Assembly: GCA_948567375.1 (NCBI GenBank)
Contig: OX419759.1
Location: 2,643,303-2,707,302, forward strand
Reading direction: 5' to 3'
Length of the DNA: 64,000 nucleotides
Source of the DNA: Lunularia cruciata
Lineage: Eukaryota; Streptophyta; Marchantiopsida; Lunulariales; Lunulariaceae
Part shown: positions 10,979-21,753 of the stretch, piece after piece
How the letters are laid out: every line of letters starts with the position of its first letter
Numbering within the stretch: position 1 is the first letter of the stretch
The notes under the pieces: model-generated
Told to the model about the DNA's origin: nothing
The model's input: the letters and a program-made list of their open reading frames with translations, nothing else
Databases searched by the model: none
Position numbers and translations under genes: made by a program

Positions 10979-12202
10979 GAAGAGTTGGCCATCGTTCTAG
11001 CAACCAAGCATTGGAAGCACTATCTGGGCGAGAAGGCATTTGTAGTAGAGACAGACCACAAACCTCTAGTCTACCTCGAGACGCAAAAGGATCTATCTCG
11101 TCGCCAAATTTGGTGGGCAGAGTGGCGACAACGCTTCAACATGACAATCACCTACATGGAAGGTAAGAAGCAACTTGCAAATGCATTCACCTGCATACCA
11201 ATGGCAAACAACTTGGTGGTAGAGGTTAAGATTAACCCTAAATTCTGGCCAAAGATTTTGGCTGCTACAAAAACTGATCCACAGATTGTAGAAGCGCAAT
11301 CATCCAAAGGTGTCACTAGCACCCAAGGACTCACCTTTTGGGATGGCAGATTATGGATCCCAAATGTCCCAAAATTACGCACCACCATTCTAGCAGAATG
11401 TCATGATTCAGCCATTGCAGCTCATGTCGGAGTGGACAAGACCTTGGATGCAATCAAGCGCCATTACTATTGGCCCACGATGAGCAATGACGTGATGGAC
11501 TACGTGCGGAGCTGCCTACTTTGTCAACAAAACAAAGCTTCTAATCAAGCTCTTGTAGGGCTCCTTCAACCTCTTCCCACTCCTACCCAACGTTGGGAAC
11601 AAGTGAGTATGGATCTCATCTGTGAATTACCCAAGACCACCTCTAAGTTTGACTCCATCGTGGTCTTTGTGGACCGGCTCAGCAAAATGATTCATGTACG
11701 CCCTACCACCAAGGAGGTGACCGCTCCACAACTAGCTCAATTATACTTAGATGTAGTCTTTGTTCACCATGGCTTGTCTATAGTACTCATCACCGATAGA
11801 GGCACCCAATTCACCAATTTGTTTTGGCAAACACTCTTTGGTTTCTTCAAAACCAAGTTGGCCATGTCCACAGCTTACCACCCACAAACAAATGGCCAAA
11901 CAGAGCGGGCTAATCAAACGATTGAAGACATGTTACGTGGCTTCACCTTAGAAGAGCAAGAGCAGTGGGACACCTTACTCCCGTTGGTGGAATTCACTTA
12001 CAACAATTTAGTGAATACATCCACCCAGGTCACTCTATTCTTCCTCATGTATGGTGAGCATCCCTTCACACCTTCTAGCTTGATGAAGATCCGTCCAGTG
12101 GCTACCAAGGTCGATGCAGTCAACACATTTGTTTCTAGAATCCAACAAGGTGTGGAGACCGCCAAGCACAGATTACAGATTGCACAAAATCGACAAAAGT
12201 AG
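10979..12202 (+). pseudogene. pol: RNase H end and integrase, chromovirus 1
   Basis: A long frame begins with the RNase H C-terminus (VVETDHKPLVYLETQKDL). The integrase follows with an HHCC zinc domain (HDSAIAAHVG ... CLLCQQNK, about 11400-11530). The core carries the D-D-E residues in SMDLICELP (about 11610), ITDRGTQFTN (about 11790) and QTERANQTIEDM (about 11900). All three acidic residues are intact. The frame meets a TAG at 12200, after which the integrase C-terminus continues in shifted frames with a GPF module (RFIGPFSILHRIG, about 12305-12345). Confidence 0.9.
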
Positions 12203-12483
12203 TATGCTGATGCACACCGTAGGCACATGGAGTTCAATGTTGGGGATCAAGTGTGGCTATTGACAACCAACCTCACTTTGTTGGACCTTGTAAGCTCAGA
12301 CCTCGTTTTATTGGGCCTTTCTCGATTCTTCATCGCATCGGTGTTGTGGCCTATCACCTTGAGCTACCACCACACATGAAGATCCATCTAGTGTTCCATG
12401 TCTCCATACTGCACAAATATGCTCACTGATCCGGCCAGGATCATTCCACACAAGACATTCAACCTTGTCCGACACTCATTGAT

Positions 12484-12684
12484 GGCACAGAGGAATATGA
12501 AGTGGAACGGATTCTCCAAAAATGCATGTGTGGTACTTGCCATCCGCGGGTGGACTATCTAGTCCAATGGAAAGGTTACCCCCTCTATGAAGCAACTTGG
12601 GAGCCCGCTGCGAATTTGGCACATGCACCGGTGTTGGTGCATGCCTTTGAGCAACAATTGCACAATGAGGACGTTGCGTCTTAA
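12484..12684 (+). pseudogene. pol: Chromodomain at integrase C-terminus, chromovirus 1
   Basis: EYEVERIL leads into VDYLVQWKGYPLYEATWEPAANL, the classic chromodomain pattern (aromatic Y...W...W cage, then E.TWEP). It lies 3' of the GPF module and ends at a TAA at 12682. In chromoviruses such domains direct integration into marked chromatin; whether this degenerate copy ever bound methylated histone is unknown. Confidence 0.9.
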
Positions 12685-12697
12685 AAGGAGGGAGGTC
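12683..12697 (+). other. Polypurine tract of chromovirus 1
   Basis: AAAAGGAGGGAGG lies immediately upstream of the 3' LTR, where the plus-strand primer is expected. Confidence 0.85.
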
Positions 12698-12699
12698 TT

Positions 12700-13432
12700 T
12701 GTAATACCAAGAGCTAGCCATATGATCTAGATGTGAAATTTGGTTTGGTAACATCTAGAATGATGTTATACATGATGGTCAAAATAGATAAGATAGAAAT
12801 ATCACCAAAAGAGTACTTCTACTAATAGGGTAGAAACCAAAATAGACTTGAGAACCTTAGAACCAATAGCTAGGCATATGATTTAAAGGCGAGAATTGGT
12901 TTGGTAACATTTGGAAGGATGTTACACATGATGGACTAAACAGATCAGAAAGAGGTATCACCAAAAGGGGACTTCTACTAATAGAGTAGGAACCAAAATA
13001 TGCCTGAAATCTTTGAAGGCAATTTCGGAGGCCTAAACGGATGAATTAGGCCTCAAAAACGTGCAAATTCCCCCCCAATAAAGGATAGGCCGGCCTTCCC
13101 TCCCCTCCACTTTGTCTCATCAAGAGCTTTCCAATGGTACCTTACGTGATTCTAAGATTCCTATAGGAAGATTCCCTAAAAGATTCCCTTCGGTCAAAGC
13201 TTGTTTGACCAACCAGATAGGACCTAGACCAGACATGTCACCCATCCAAGTAAGTAATCAAAGGGTGGAGCTTGCTGACATGTCACCTATCTATGTCCTC
13301 AATCCTATGGTTGAGCTTCCTTGGAGGAGATCCTCTTTGTCTTTATAATAAAGAGAAGGTGCTCCTTTGGGGCATCAAATGTTTGAGTGTGCAATTTGTG
13401 TTTCTCTCTTCTCTTGTCCTCGAAGTATTACA
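12700..13432 (+). repeat. 3' LTR of chromovirus 1
   Basis: Matches the 5' LTR along its full length with about 19 substitutions by eye and a shorter C run (7 instead of 15). It contains the same 156-bp and 45-bp internal duplications and the same TG/CA ends. TATTAG follows directly. Confidence 0.93.
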
Positions 13433-14432
13433 TATTAGCGGGAGGATTGAAACTATTGACCATGAGTTTATATATTAATCTCTTCTCTAGTTTCTTGAAT
13501 TGTAGTAGTCAGAAATGGTCTATTTGGATAAAAGAATATGATATTTTAGATAAGTCCATTACTACCATAGGAATCACAAATTTGAGGTTCTTTGTAATCT
13601 GATATCTAGTTCTCCATATTAATAACTTCTTTCAACACATCATACACAAACATTACATTAAATGATTAGTTCTAAATTTCTTTCAAATATTTTTCATCAT
13701 ATCCTCTTATTTTATATATATATTTTATATATATATATATACATGAAAATTTTAATGAAATAAAACTCAAAAAAAATTCATTTAAATCAACTTATTGCAA
13801 TAAGGTAATTTAGTAATCTATAAATAAATATGAATGAAAGCTATATGAGTAGCTTGCTTCTTCTCTCATTATTCATTTTATTGTAATTAAATGTCTTTTA
13901 ATTTATGAAATATACTCCCAAAAATACAATTTTCTCACCTTGCATCACAACATAACAAAATTGAATCACACATTGATGAAGTTATTATAAAAATATTTCT
14001 TCTTATGCTACATATGAACAAAACATAGGCCTATTAATTCAATATTATAATATAACATAATGTAAAACATAATGTAATTAGATATTAAAAAATTAAGAAG
14101 GGAACAAATGAGCTTGACCAAGAGTAAACTATATTTTATCACTTCTAAGGACAAACATTTTATTAGAAGAACTTCCATTAGCAAATAGTTGTATGATTTT
14201 GATTTTGACTTTGGAAAGAAGTGGAAGCACATGATTTAGTGTGAGAATCATAACTCTCCAAAAAAATTAATATTTAATATACCTAGCAAGTAAATTTTCT
14301 ATAATATTCCTCTAATCTCATAATGAGTACATACTATACTTTACACATGTAATTAAATCCCATATAAATGATGATTGACCAGTATTTTGCATCTTTGTAT
14401 ATGAATTGGTTTATGTTCTCCTTTGATATTTA
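13433..14432. other. AT-rich intergenic stretch
   Basis: No gene seen. A TA microsatellite lies near 13711-13741. Open frames are short and of biased composition. Confidence 0.5.
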
Positions 14433-15870
14433 TCATGCCATTTGTAGTCTTGCATCTAGATTGCTCAAAATATGGAGTAGTAGTGTTAGTAGTAGGAGTA
14501 TTTTGGTAATTATTCATAGACTACTTGCTGAAAATCAGATTTTGTGTTTGGAGTATTGATTACATGGTGGGGCTCATCGTCACTCGCACCATTTGCAAAG
14601 TCGGGTGTGCCATCAGCAAGACCATTATGGTTGGAGACTATGAGGTATACTTTTGAACTGCAGCTCCAAAGAGCTCTTTGATGTTGAGCCATCAAGTTCT
14701 TGGCTATGGTGGACAAAAGGCCAATGAACGTCATTTGGATTCTCTTAGCTAGAGTGGATGTGGCTTGATTTTAATCAACGCTCAATTTTTGGCAGATTAT
14801 TGAGTGACATATCAAGTACTTATCCAATTGAGTGTGATTAGAGTTGTGTGAACAAATTGATTACATCAAAGAAGTGAAGTCATGGGGAAATGGGGTGCAA
14901 TGATTGAGGGTGTTGGTGGTATCTCCAAGCCTTGCTTATCATTGGTAGCTCGATCAAGGTTCAGATTTTCCTTGGGAGTGATCGCATGCAAAATGTATTC
15001 AAGTTGATGTAGATGTGGCAATGAGGCAGATGGTGTGCAAAAGTGTTGGCCAAAATTTTGCTTTAATCCTTTATATGGTATAGATTGCAGACATGCAACT
15101 AACAATAGGGCTTGATAGCACCCGGCCTTTTGATCTTTTGCCCACCATAGGGTATACCATATACTTGGAGTAGATGGCTATTTGGAGTTAGAGGGACCTA
15201 ACCACCAGCTAGGGAGGCAATTGTGGCACTTTAGAGTCCATGTATGACTTATGTGTGAGTTGTGCTTCTAAAGTGTGCGATGTTGACAATGATGTATGTT
15301 GTATAGCAATGCATATATGCATGATGGCTGTCATGCCAACTGTAGCATTGCACCTAGATTGCTCGGACTCTAGAGTAGTAGTGTTGGTAGTAAGGAGTAT
15401 TTTGGTAGTTACTCATAGGCTACTTGTTGACGGTTAGATTTTGTGTTTGGAGTATTGATTACATGGTGAGGCCCACCGTCACTTGCACCATTTGCACCAT
15501 CAAGTGTGCCATCAGCGGACCATTAAGGTTGGAGACCAAGGGGTACACTTTCAAAGTGCAGCACCAAAGAGCTCATTTCTTTGATGTTGAGCCTTCGGGT
15601 TCTTTGGTCATGGTGGACATAGATCGACGAGCATCAACTAGATTCTCTTAGCTAGAGTGGGTGTGGCTTGACTGTAATCAATGTCTAGTTGTTGGCAGAT
15701 TATTGAGTGATAGATCAAGTACTGATCTGATTAAGTATGATTTGAGTTGTGTGAAAAAATTGATTTATATGGCACTTTAGAGTCCATATATGACTTATGT
15801 GTGAGTTGTGCTTCTATAGAGTGTGATGTTGACAGTGATGTATATTGTGTAATGATGTATATATGCACAA
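14433..15870. repeat. Duplicated non-coding segments (about 430 bp and 105 bp)
   Basis: The segment at 14433-14862 (from TCATGCCA to GAACAAATTGATTA) recurs at 15331-15765 at about 80-85% identity by eye. A second unit at 15223-15335 (GGCACTTTAGAGTCCAT...) recurs at 15769-15870. The order is A', spacer, B, A, B', as in a broken tandem array or a decayed mobile element. No coding frame is conserved between copies. Confidence 0.75.
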
Positions 15871-16160
15871 TATATTAGCATTAATGCACATGTTCCAATC
15901 ACTTTAATTCCTCATATAATATTATTCCTCATCATTTTTATCTTTCTTCTACTCAATTCATTTGAATACTTCTTACAATCAATCTCTTTTTTGAGAGCAA
16001 ATAATTCACCAATTTGCTTCTTATTATCTTTAAGTTGATTATCTTATCAATAATCCATCAAAATTTGAAAGATTGTAATAATCCACATGACTTCCTTGGA
16101 GAAAAATTCATTTTTTCTATTATTTTAATCATTTCAATAAGTAGTAAGGGAGAAGGTTGT
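15871..16160. other. AT-rich flank of chromovirus 2
   Basis: No gene seen. The last five bases, GTTGT, are the left copy of the target-site duplication of the element that follows. Confidence 0.6.
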
Positions 16161-16560
16161 TGTAAAAGACCAAAACCAAGGAGCAAAATAGGAGAATGGA
16201 AACTCACATTGGGACGCTTGAATATGGGAAAACTCCAAATGTCTAGCATGAGCTTCAACTTTGGTATTTATAGGTAGCATACAAGGCCCTTGAGAAGCTT
16301 CTCAAGAAGTTTCCTTGAGTCACTTTCTTAAAATGCAAGCCAAGTTAACTAGGAAGCTTCTCAAGAAGCTTCTTTTTAGAAGTTGTCTACTTGGCGTGCA
16401 AGCTAAGCTAGTTAGAAGCTTCTAGAAGTTACTTGCTTGGGGCATAAGTTAACTAGTCATGAAGCTTCCTAGATGCTTCTAGAATATTCTAGGCTAATTT
16501 GGCTTATTCTCTACTTTGTTAGCCTTACTAAACTACATCACTAAACTCCATATTGTTACA
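16161..16560 (-). repeat. 3' LTR of chromovirus 2
   Basis: On the plus strand it reads TGTAAAAGACC...ATATTGTTACA. It contains perfect heat-shock elements at 16415-16427 (GAAgcTTCtaGAA) and 16477-16489 (TTCtaGAAtaTTC) and many single GAAGCTTC palindromes. Confidence 0.94.
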
Positions 16561-16575
16561 TACTCCTCCATTGCT
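16561..16575 (-). other. Polypurine tract of chromovirus 2
   Basis: On the minus strand AATGGAGGAGTA directly precedes the 3' LTR. It is purine-rich and in the expected place, though short and interrupted. Confidence 0.55.
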
Positions 16576-16599
16576 AGTTGGTGATGTCCTCGTCGCCAT

Positions 16600-16770
16600 T
16601 GAAGCTTCAAACTCCTAGATGGCAGTATGTGCATTTTGGAGGTGAGAAAGAGGTTCCCATGTGGCATCACAAAGGAGATGCCCTTTCAAAAGGACCTTGT
16701 ACTCTGTATGTTGTCGGTATCCTTGGTAGATGTGGCAACGTGCAAGGATACAATCAACTTTGTACTCCTC
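16600..16770 (-). pseudogene. pol: Chromodomain, chromovirus 2
   Basis: The minus-strand frame reads EEYKVDCILARC, then TEYKVLLKGHLLCDATWEP. The E.TWEP end and the overall spacing match a chromodomain, but the usual VKWKGY is eroded to VLLKGH. It follows the integrase C-terminal part (HPIFHVSKLKPF). Confidence 0.8.
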
Positions 16771-16899
16771 ATGATCATTGATAGGGATATGGAGAGGAAG
16801 AGGTTGGACTTGAGAGGAAAAATAAGAGGGGTTAGGAACAAAGGGCTTCAACTTGGAAACATGAAAGATAGGATGGATGCACATATGAAAAGGCAAGGC

Positions 16900-17800
16900 A
16901 AGTCGATAAGCAACAAGAGAGACAATTTAGGTGACATCAAAAGGTCATACCCAATTAGGGGCAAGTTTACAAACTTGGGTATCAAGTGGGAGGGGTAGAT
17001 TAATAGAGGATAGCATAACTTTATCACCAACTTCAAAGGTGAGATCACGACGATGGTGGTCCACATATTGTTTTCATAAATTTTGAGCAACAAGGAGGTG
17101 AGATTTGGCTTGTTGGAGAGATTCGGAGATGGTGGTCAAGAAGGTTGAAGTTGAGGGACCTAAGATGGAGGAAGAGCAAGAAGAGAATCTGAGACAAGTG
17201 GATCTTGGCCAAAATTGAGAAAGAAAGGAGAGAATCCATTGCTTGCCTATTTAGAATTGTTGTATGCAAACTCCGTAGCTGCAAGACATTCATCCCAATT
17301 AGTATGATGAATGTTGACAAAGGCACAAAGCATATCTTCCAAGGTGTGATTTGCACGTTCAGTTTATCCATCAGTTTGAGAATGATAGGTTGTGGACAAA
17401 GCAAGCTTGGTGCCAAGTATCTGGAAGAGTGCTTGCCAAAACTTTCCGGTGACGCAAAGATCACTGTTGGAGATGAGTACATGTGGCATCCCATGATGTT
17501 TGAATACATTATTGAAGTAGAGTTGCGCCAAGGTTGGAGCATCCACAGTATCAACCGTTGGTGCCAAATGGATTTGCTTACTAAGCTTATCCACAAATAC
17601 CACAATTGTTGTGTGACCTTGTTGTGTCTTGGGCAATGAGGTGATGTCTAAGCTCACATGTTCCCAGTGAGTAGTTGGAATTGGAAGAGCTAAAGGAGTC
17701 CACTCGGCTTCTGGTTATTGGCCTTGTTGCATTGACAACTCTCATACAATTGGACAAACTCTTGAACATCTCATGTCAAGTTGGGCCACCACCATTGGCA
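16900..17800 (-). pseudogene. pol: Integrase, chromovirus 2
   Basis: The core reads MSLDITSLPKTQQGHTTIVV (first Asp), VLISNSDLCVTGKFWQ (where ISDRD is usual, so the second catalytic Asp appears as Asn) and LALSTTYHSQTDG leading toward the Glu block in another frame. Frameshifts divide it near 17360 and 17050. Confidence 0.82.
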
Positions 17801-18106
17801 TTGGAGTGTACCCAAGGTCTTGTCCACTCCCATGTGACCAACTATTTGTAAATGATGGGTTTCTTGAAGGTGCACAAGTCAGAGATCACCTTTGGTTGGA
17901 ACATAGATTCGGTCTGCATAGAATAGAAGGCCTTCCTTGAAGAAGAAGGTGTTGTACTCCTTATTGCTTGTTGTCAGACAACCATGTACCATTTGGAAGA
18001 AGGGATCTTATTGTAGAGCTAACCAAAACTTGTTATGGACCTTGGGGTCAATTGACATCGTTGTAATTGTCACCATGATGAGAGGAAGAGACTTCAAATC
18101 AGGTCA

Positions 18107-18690
18107 TCATGATAGAGCATTAGGGATGACATGGAACCAACCTGGTTTGTACTCAAGTTTGATGTCAAAAAATTGGAGTTGCTCTTCCCATCGATGATGT
18201 TGACTCTTCATGTGTTCCAAGTGTAAGATCTGCAACAATGGTTTGTGATCAATTTGCATGATCACTTGTTTCCCCAAGAGATAATGCCTCCATACCTTGG
18301 TGGCATATACCATTGCAAGTTGTTCCGGATCTTGAGTAGAGTAATTTCTTTCAGCTATATTTAGTCTACAAGACACAAAGGCAATGGGATGTAGTCCACA
18401 TGGGAATTCCTATTGCAACACGACTCCAATTGCAAAGTTAGAAGCATCAAAATCAACCACACAAGGTAGTTGAGGATCATATGGTTGAAGAATGGATCTT
18501 GAAGACACCATATGCTTTAACTTCTGGAATGCTTCTTCATTCTTGGTGGTCCACTTGAAGCTCAATTTCTTTCCCAAGAGGTCAGTCAATGGTGCAGCTA
18601 CATGTGCATAATATCTGATGAACCATTGGTAAAAACTTGCCAATCCATTGAATGCCCGTACTTCTTTAGCATCCTTTGGGTAGGCCAATC
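18107..18690 (-). pseudogene. pol: RNase H and connection domain, chromovirus 2
   Basis: On the minus strand the thumb (VRAFNGLASFYQWFIRYYAH) is followed by the RNase H start (PCVVDFDASNFAIGVVLQ). After a break come LNIAERNYSTQDPEQLAMVY and VIMQIDHKPLLQIL. Asp residues of the active site are visible in DFDAS and QIDHKP. One frame change separates the halves near 18400. Confidence 0.85.
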
Positions 18691-18731
18691 AATAATGGCT
18701 TTGATTTCTCTTCTTCCATCTTGATCCCCTC

Positions 18732-19436
18732 TCATGAGATCTTATGACCCAAGAAGGTAACCTCCTTCTGCCAAAAGGCACACTTCAACTTCTTGCAATA
18801 AAATTTCCATTGTCGTAGTCGTCTTAGGACTTCTTGTACATGATTCATGTGTTCTGCCTCTATCTTGCTATAGATTAAGATATCATCCACGAACACCACC
18901 ACGGACCAATCCAATAGTCCATCCAACATCCAATACATCTAATCCATGAAAAATCTTGGAGCACTAATGAGTCCAAAAGGTAGAAATCTCCACTCAAAAT
19001 GCCCATACCTTATGCAAAAGGCAATCTTCTGCACATCCTCTCTATCAATAGGGATTTGCCAATAGCCATTTTGAAGATCCAACTTGGAAAATTATTGTGC
19101 TCTACTTTGTTGATCAAGCAAGTCATCAATCCGAGGCAAGGGATATGCATTCTTCACAGTTTGCTTATTGAGCCCATGGTAATCAATATAGAAACTAAGT
19201 CTTCCATTCTTCTTTGGAACAAATAGTATCGGTGCTTCCCAAGGAGAGGTACTATGCCGTATGAAGTCCTTCTCCAACAACTCTATAAGTGTTGTTTGCA
19301 ACTCCTCCAACTCCTTTAGTGAGAGCCGATAGATTGGTCTACTCACTAGAGTACTCCCTAGCAATAACTCAATCTTGAAATGCATACCTCGATCGGAGTG
19401 TAATCCCTTTGGCAGATCATCCAAAAACATGTCCAC
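18732..19436 (-). pseudogene. pol: Reverse transcriptase, chromovirus 2
   Basis: The block [20 protein letters not shown] leads into [40 protein letters not shown] and, after a frame change, WSVVVFVDDILIYSK with the catalytic FVDD box (about 18880-18900). The expected MRMCVDYR motif reads LSFYIDYH. Confidence 0.88.
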
Positions 19437-19673
19437 AAACTCCTAAACTATCCAATCAAAAATTTCTTGATGAGGCTCTTGGCTCTCCTTAGATTGTTCT
19501 TGTGCAATTGGCTTGATCCACACGGCAAATACATACGTATCTTCCTCCAAAGCTTGCTCTATGACTGCTTCACTAACAAAATTCCCTTCCACGGACTCAT
19601 CTCTCTTCCAAGCTTGCTCCATGGTTGCCTTCTTGGAAAACTTCCCATCTTGGGACTCATCTCCCTTCAAGGC

Positions 19674-20066
19674 TCACTCTATGGCTACATTCTCAACAAA
19701 CTTCCTATTTTGGGATTGACTATTCTTAGGTGTCTTACTCAGAGGTGCCAGACAACCTAATTTGAAATTCCTACCTTGGTGTTGTATTTGAATTTGTTGT
19801 TGGGTCCAATCAAATTGAACCTTATGACATTCAAGCCAAGGTAGACCCAAAATGATATCATAGTGTAGAGGTGTCACTACAAACCTCATACACTCCAAAT
19901 ACTCCTTTCCAATCTTGAAGGTCACAAGATGCAAGGTGTGGAATGCAAAATTCTTTCTACCATCCGCCATCATCAATCTACTTCCAATTATTGGCTTGAT
20001 ATGAATACCCAATTCCTTTGCTACTTGTATAGACATGCAATTCTCTAAATTTCCAAAATCAACCAA
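19674..20066 (-). pseudogene. pol: Aspartic protease region, chromovirus 2
   Basis: It begins LVDFGNLENCMSIQVAKELG, the retropepsin position where DSG(A/S) is expected, and continues to YDIILGLPWLECHKVQFDW, the conserved second half. The catalytic triplet is eroded (DFG), so this copy is inactive. Confidence 0.8.
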
Positions 20067-20262
20067 AATCCTACAACCTCAATTAGATATCATACCTTGC
20101 AAGTGAACCAACTTGCATAGGTCAAGCCTTCAATCCCATTGGAACTAATCAAGCTCCCAATAGGCGGCTCAAAATCTCCTATTGGGATTCCTCATTTCTC
20201 TGATCATTCCGCTCCACAAACTCCACCTAGGCAACTTGTTGAGGTTACACATTCTTGAGTGA

Positions 20263-21083
20263 TCATTCAGCAATGCGATGCCCCAATTGGTGACAATAAA
20301 AACATCCACCATTTTGTAGTATTTTCTCTCTATCTGCACTACCAAGTGGTTTTTGTTGAATGGCATCAATCTCCATTGGTCTTGGCTCCTCCACTCGTGT
20401 GTAGTGTATTGTTAGGCTTTGTGGAGGTTAAGGTCAAGACCAAGTTGTTGCCGCCAAGGAATCAAAATGTTTGGCAAACCGCATGGCTTCCTCCAAGTGT
20501 TGTTGCTCTTGCATGGTTACCTCTAATTTGGTTCTTGCCTTCAAGCCCCTCACAAATTGATCCAGAGCTTCACCTTCCAATATATCTAGAATTTGCATGA
20601 TGTTGTTTTGGAACTACGTGATGTAACTTCTTACAGAGCCAATTTGTTTCAACTTTGCCAACTTATCCCATGCAACTTGTGTGTCATTTATAGCTTGGAA
20701 TCTACTAATTATTTCACTCTTGAATTCTGCCCATGTCAAGATTAGTGCAATAATTTCTCATTCAGTTCACTCCACTTGGAATCTCTACCATAGCTTTGCT
20801 ACTCCATCCAATTGGCTAGAAGCCAAGAGAATCTGTTTTTGCTTGTCTTGCAGATTGGAGCTTTAAAATAACATTCACAGTCAAACACAAAATTCTCTAT
20901 TGCACTCGGGAGATTCTTGCCTTCAAATGCCTTGGGTTTAGGGAATCGGATCCAATCTTCTCCTTCTCAAATTGGTACTCTCTTTACATCCTCTTGTCGT
21001 CAAAGATCTTGTTCATCCAACAATCGAGTAAGATGCTCAATTTGTTGTTGCATAGCAAGGATAACATCGGGTATTTCTGCCAT
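20263..21083 (-). pseudogene. gag: gag with CCHC knuckle, chromovirus 2
   Basis: The minus-strand frame opens at 21083 with MAEIPDVILAMQQQIEHLTR, a coiled-coil-like start common in chromovirus gag. Stops and shifts follow. A zinc knuckle at 20263-20304 reads CFYCHQLGHRIAE and then a TGA exactly where the fourth zinc ligand Cys (TGT or TGC) belongs, so one base change removed both the ligand and the frame. Confidence 0.75.
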
Positions 21084-21340
21084 GGTTGTTATTCTATCAC
21101 ACCACCTCTAATCTATCTAATTTATTAACAATAGAAATAGCACGTCCACCGTTCTCCATAAGTGACAACCGGAAGCATCAAGGGTTCCTCAGATATGGTG
21201 ATCATATATAGAAAATCTTGTCCAAAGTGTGAGGTGATGAATTGTGTGAAACAATGCTTGGGTAGTACTTGGATGCAAAAATCCCAATGGTTTGTTGGAA
21301 GTGGATTTGGTGGTCCATAAATTCCATCCATCCCATTCTT

Positions 21341-21352
21341 GCTTTGATACCA
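21341..21352 (-). other. Primer binding site, chromovirus 2
   Basis: The minus strand reads TGGTATCAAAGC next to the 5' LTR. It matches the initiator-Met tRNA primer site with one mismatch (the consensus has GAGC). Confidence 0.88.
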
Positions 21353-21607
21353 ATGTAAAAGACCAAAACCAAGGAGACAAATAGGAGAATGGAAACTCAC
21401 ATTGGGACGCTTGAATATGGGAAAACTCCAAATGCCTAGCATGAGCTTTGGCTTTGGTATTTATAGGTAGCATACAAGGCCCTTGAGAAGCTTCTCAAGA
21501 AGCTTCCTTGAGTTGCTTTCTTAGAGTGCAAGCCAAGTTAACCAAGAAGCTTCTCAAGAAGCTTCCTTCTAGAAGCTGCCTACTTGGCCTGCAAGCTAAG
21601 CTAATTA

Positions 21608-21620
21608 GAAGCTTCTAGAA
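21608..21620. promoter_or_regulatory. Perfect heat-shock element in LTR
   Basis: GAAgcTTCtaGAA fits the three-unit nGAAnnTTCnnGAAn consensus exactly. It lies about 145 bp upstream of the LTR TATA box. The same element is kept in the other LTR at 16415-16427. Confidence 0.8.
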
Positions 21621-21670
21621 GCTATCTGCTTGGGAGGCAAGTTAACTAGTCAAGAAGCTTCCAAAGATAC

Positions 21671-21683
21671 TTCTAGAATATTC
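21671..21683. promoter_or_regulatory. Second perfect heat-shock element in LTR
   Basis: TTCtaGAAtaTTC is a perfect alternating three-unit site, also conserved in the partner LTR at 16477-16489. Confidence 0.8.
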
Positions 21684-21753
21684 TAGGCTAATTTGGCTTA
21701 TTCTCTACTTTGTTAGCCTTACCAACTATGTTGCTAAACTCCATATTGTTACA

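Larger units (their letters stand above)
6833..13432 (+). mobile_element. Ty3/gypsy chromovirus, complete but inactivated (6.6 kb)
   Basis: Two LTRs of about 740 bp frame the usual order on the plus strand: primer site, leader with an extra open frame, gag, protease, reverse transcriptase, RNase H, integrase, chromodomain, polypurine tract. Each LTR begins TGTAATAC and ends GTATTACA, a perfect 8-bp terminal inverted repeat. TATT (or ATATT if the terminal A is shared) flanks both ends and fits a target duplication. I count about 19 substitutions over about 730 aligned LTR bases by eye, mostly transitions. The coding region has several stops and frameshifts, so it is non-autonomous now. The integrase-linked chromodomain places it among chromoviruses. 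Confidence 0.93.
16161..21753 (-). mobile_element. Ty3/gypsy chromovirus 2, heat-shock-element-rich LTRs (5.6 kb)
   Basis: Two 400-bp LTRs with TG/CA ends are flanked by a perfect GTTGT duplication (16156-16160 and 21754-21758). On the minus strand the order is primer site, gag, zinc knuckle, protease, reverse transcriptase, RNase H, integrase, chromodomain. LTR divergence is about 8% by eye and every domain has frameshifts or stops, so this copy is older than chromovirus 1 and inactive. The LTRs carry perfect three-unit heat-shock elements upstream of a TATA box. A related solo LTR occurs at 39,498. Confidence 0.94.
21354..21753 (-). repeat. 5' LTR of chromovirus 2
   Basis: Same ends as the 3' LTR and about 8% diverged. 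On the minus strand a TATAAATA lies at 21458-21465. Upstream of it are clustered GAAGCTTC palindromes (about 21487-21510 and 21546-21570) and perfect heat-shock elements at 21608-21620 and 21671-21683. Confidence 0.94.

Noticed and set aside
9267-12684. A functional single pol polyprotein for chromovirus 1
   Set aside because: There are multiple frame changes, stops near 10478, 10976 and 12200, and a DPG protease triplet; it was annotated as pseudogene parts instead.
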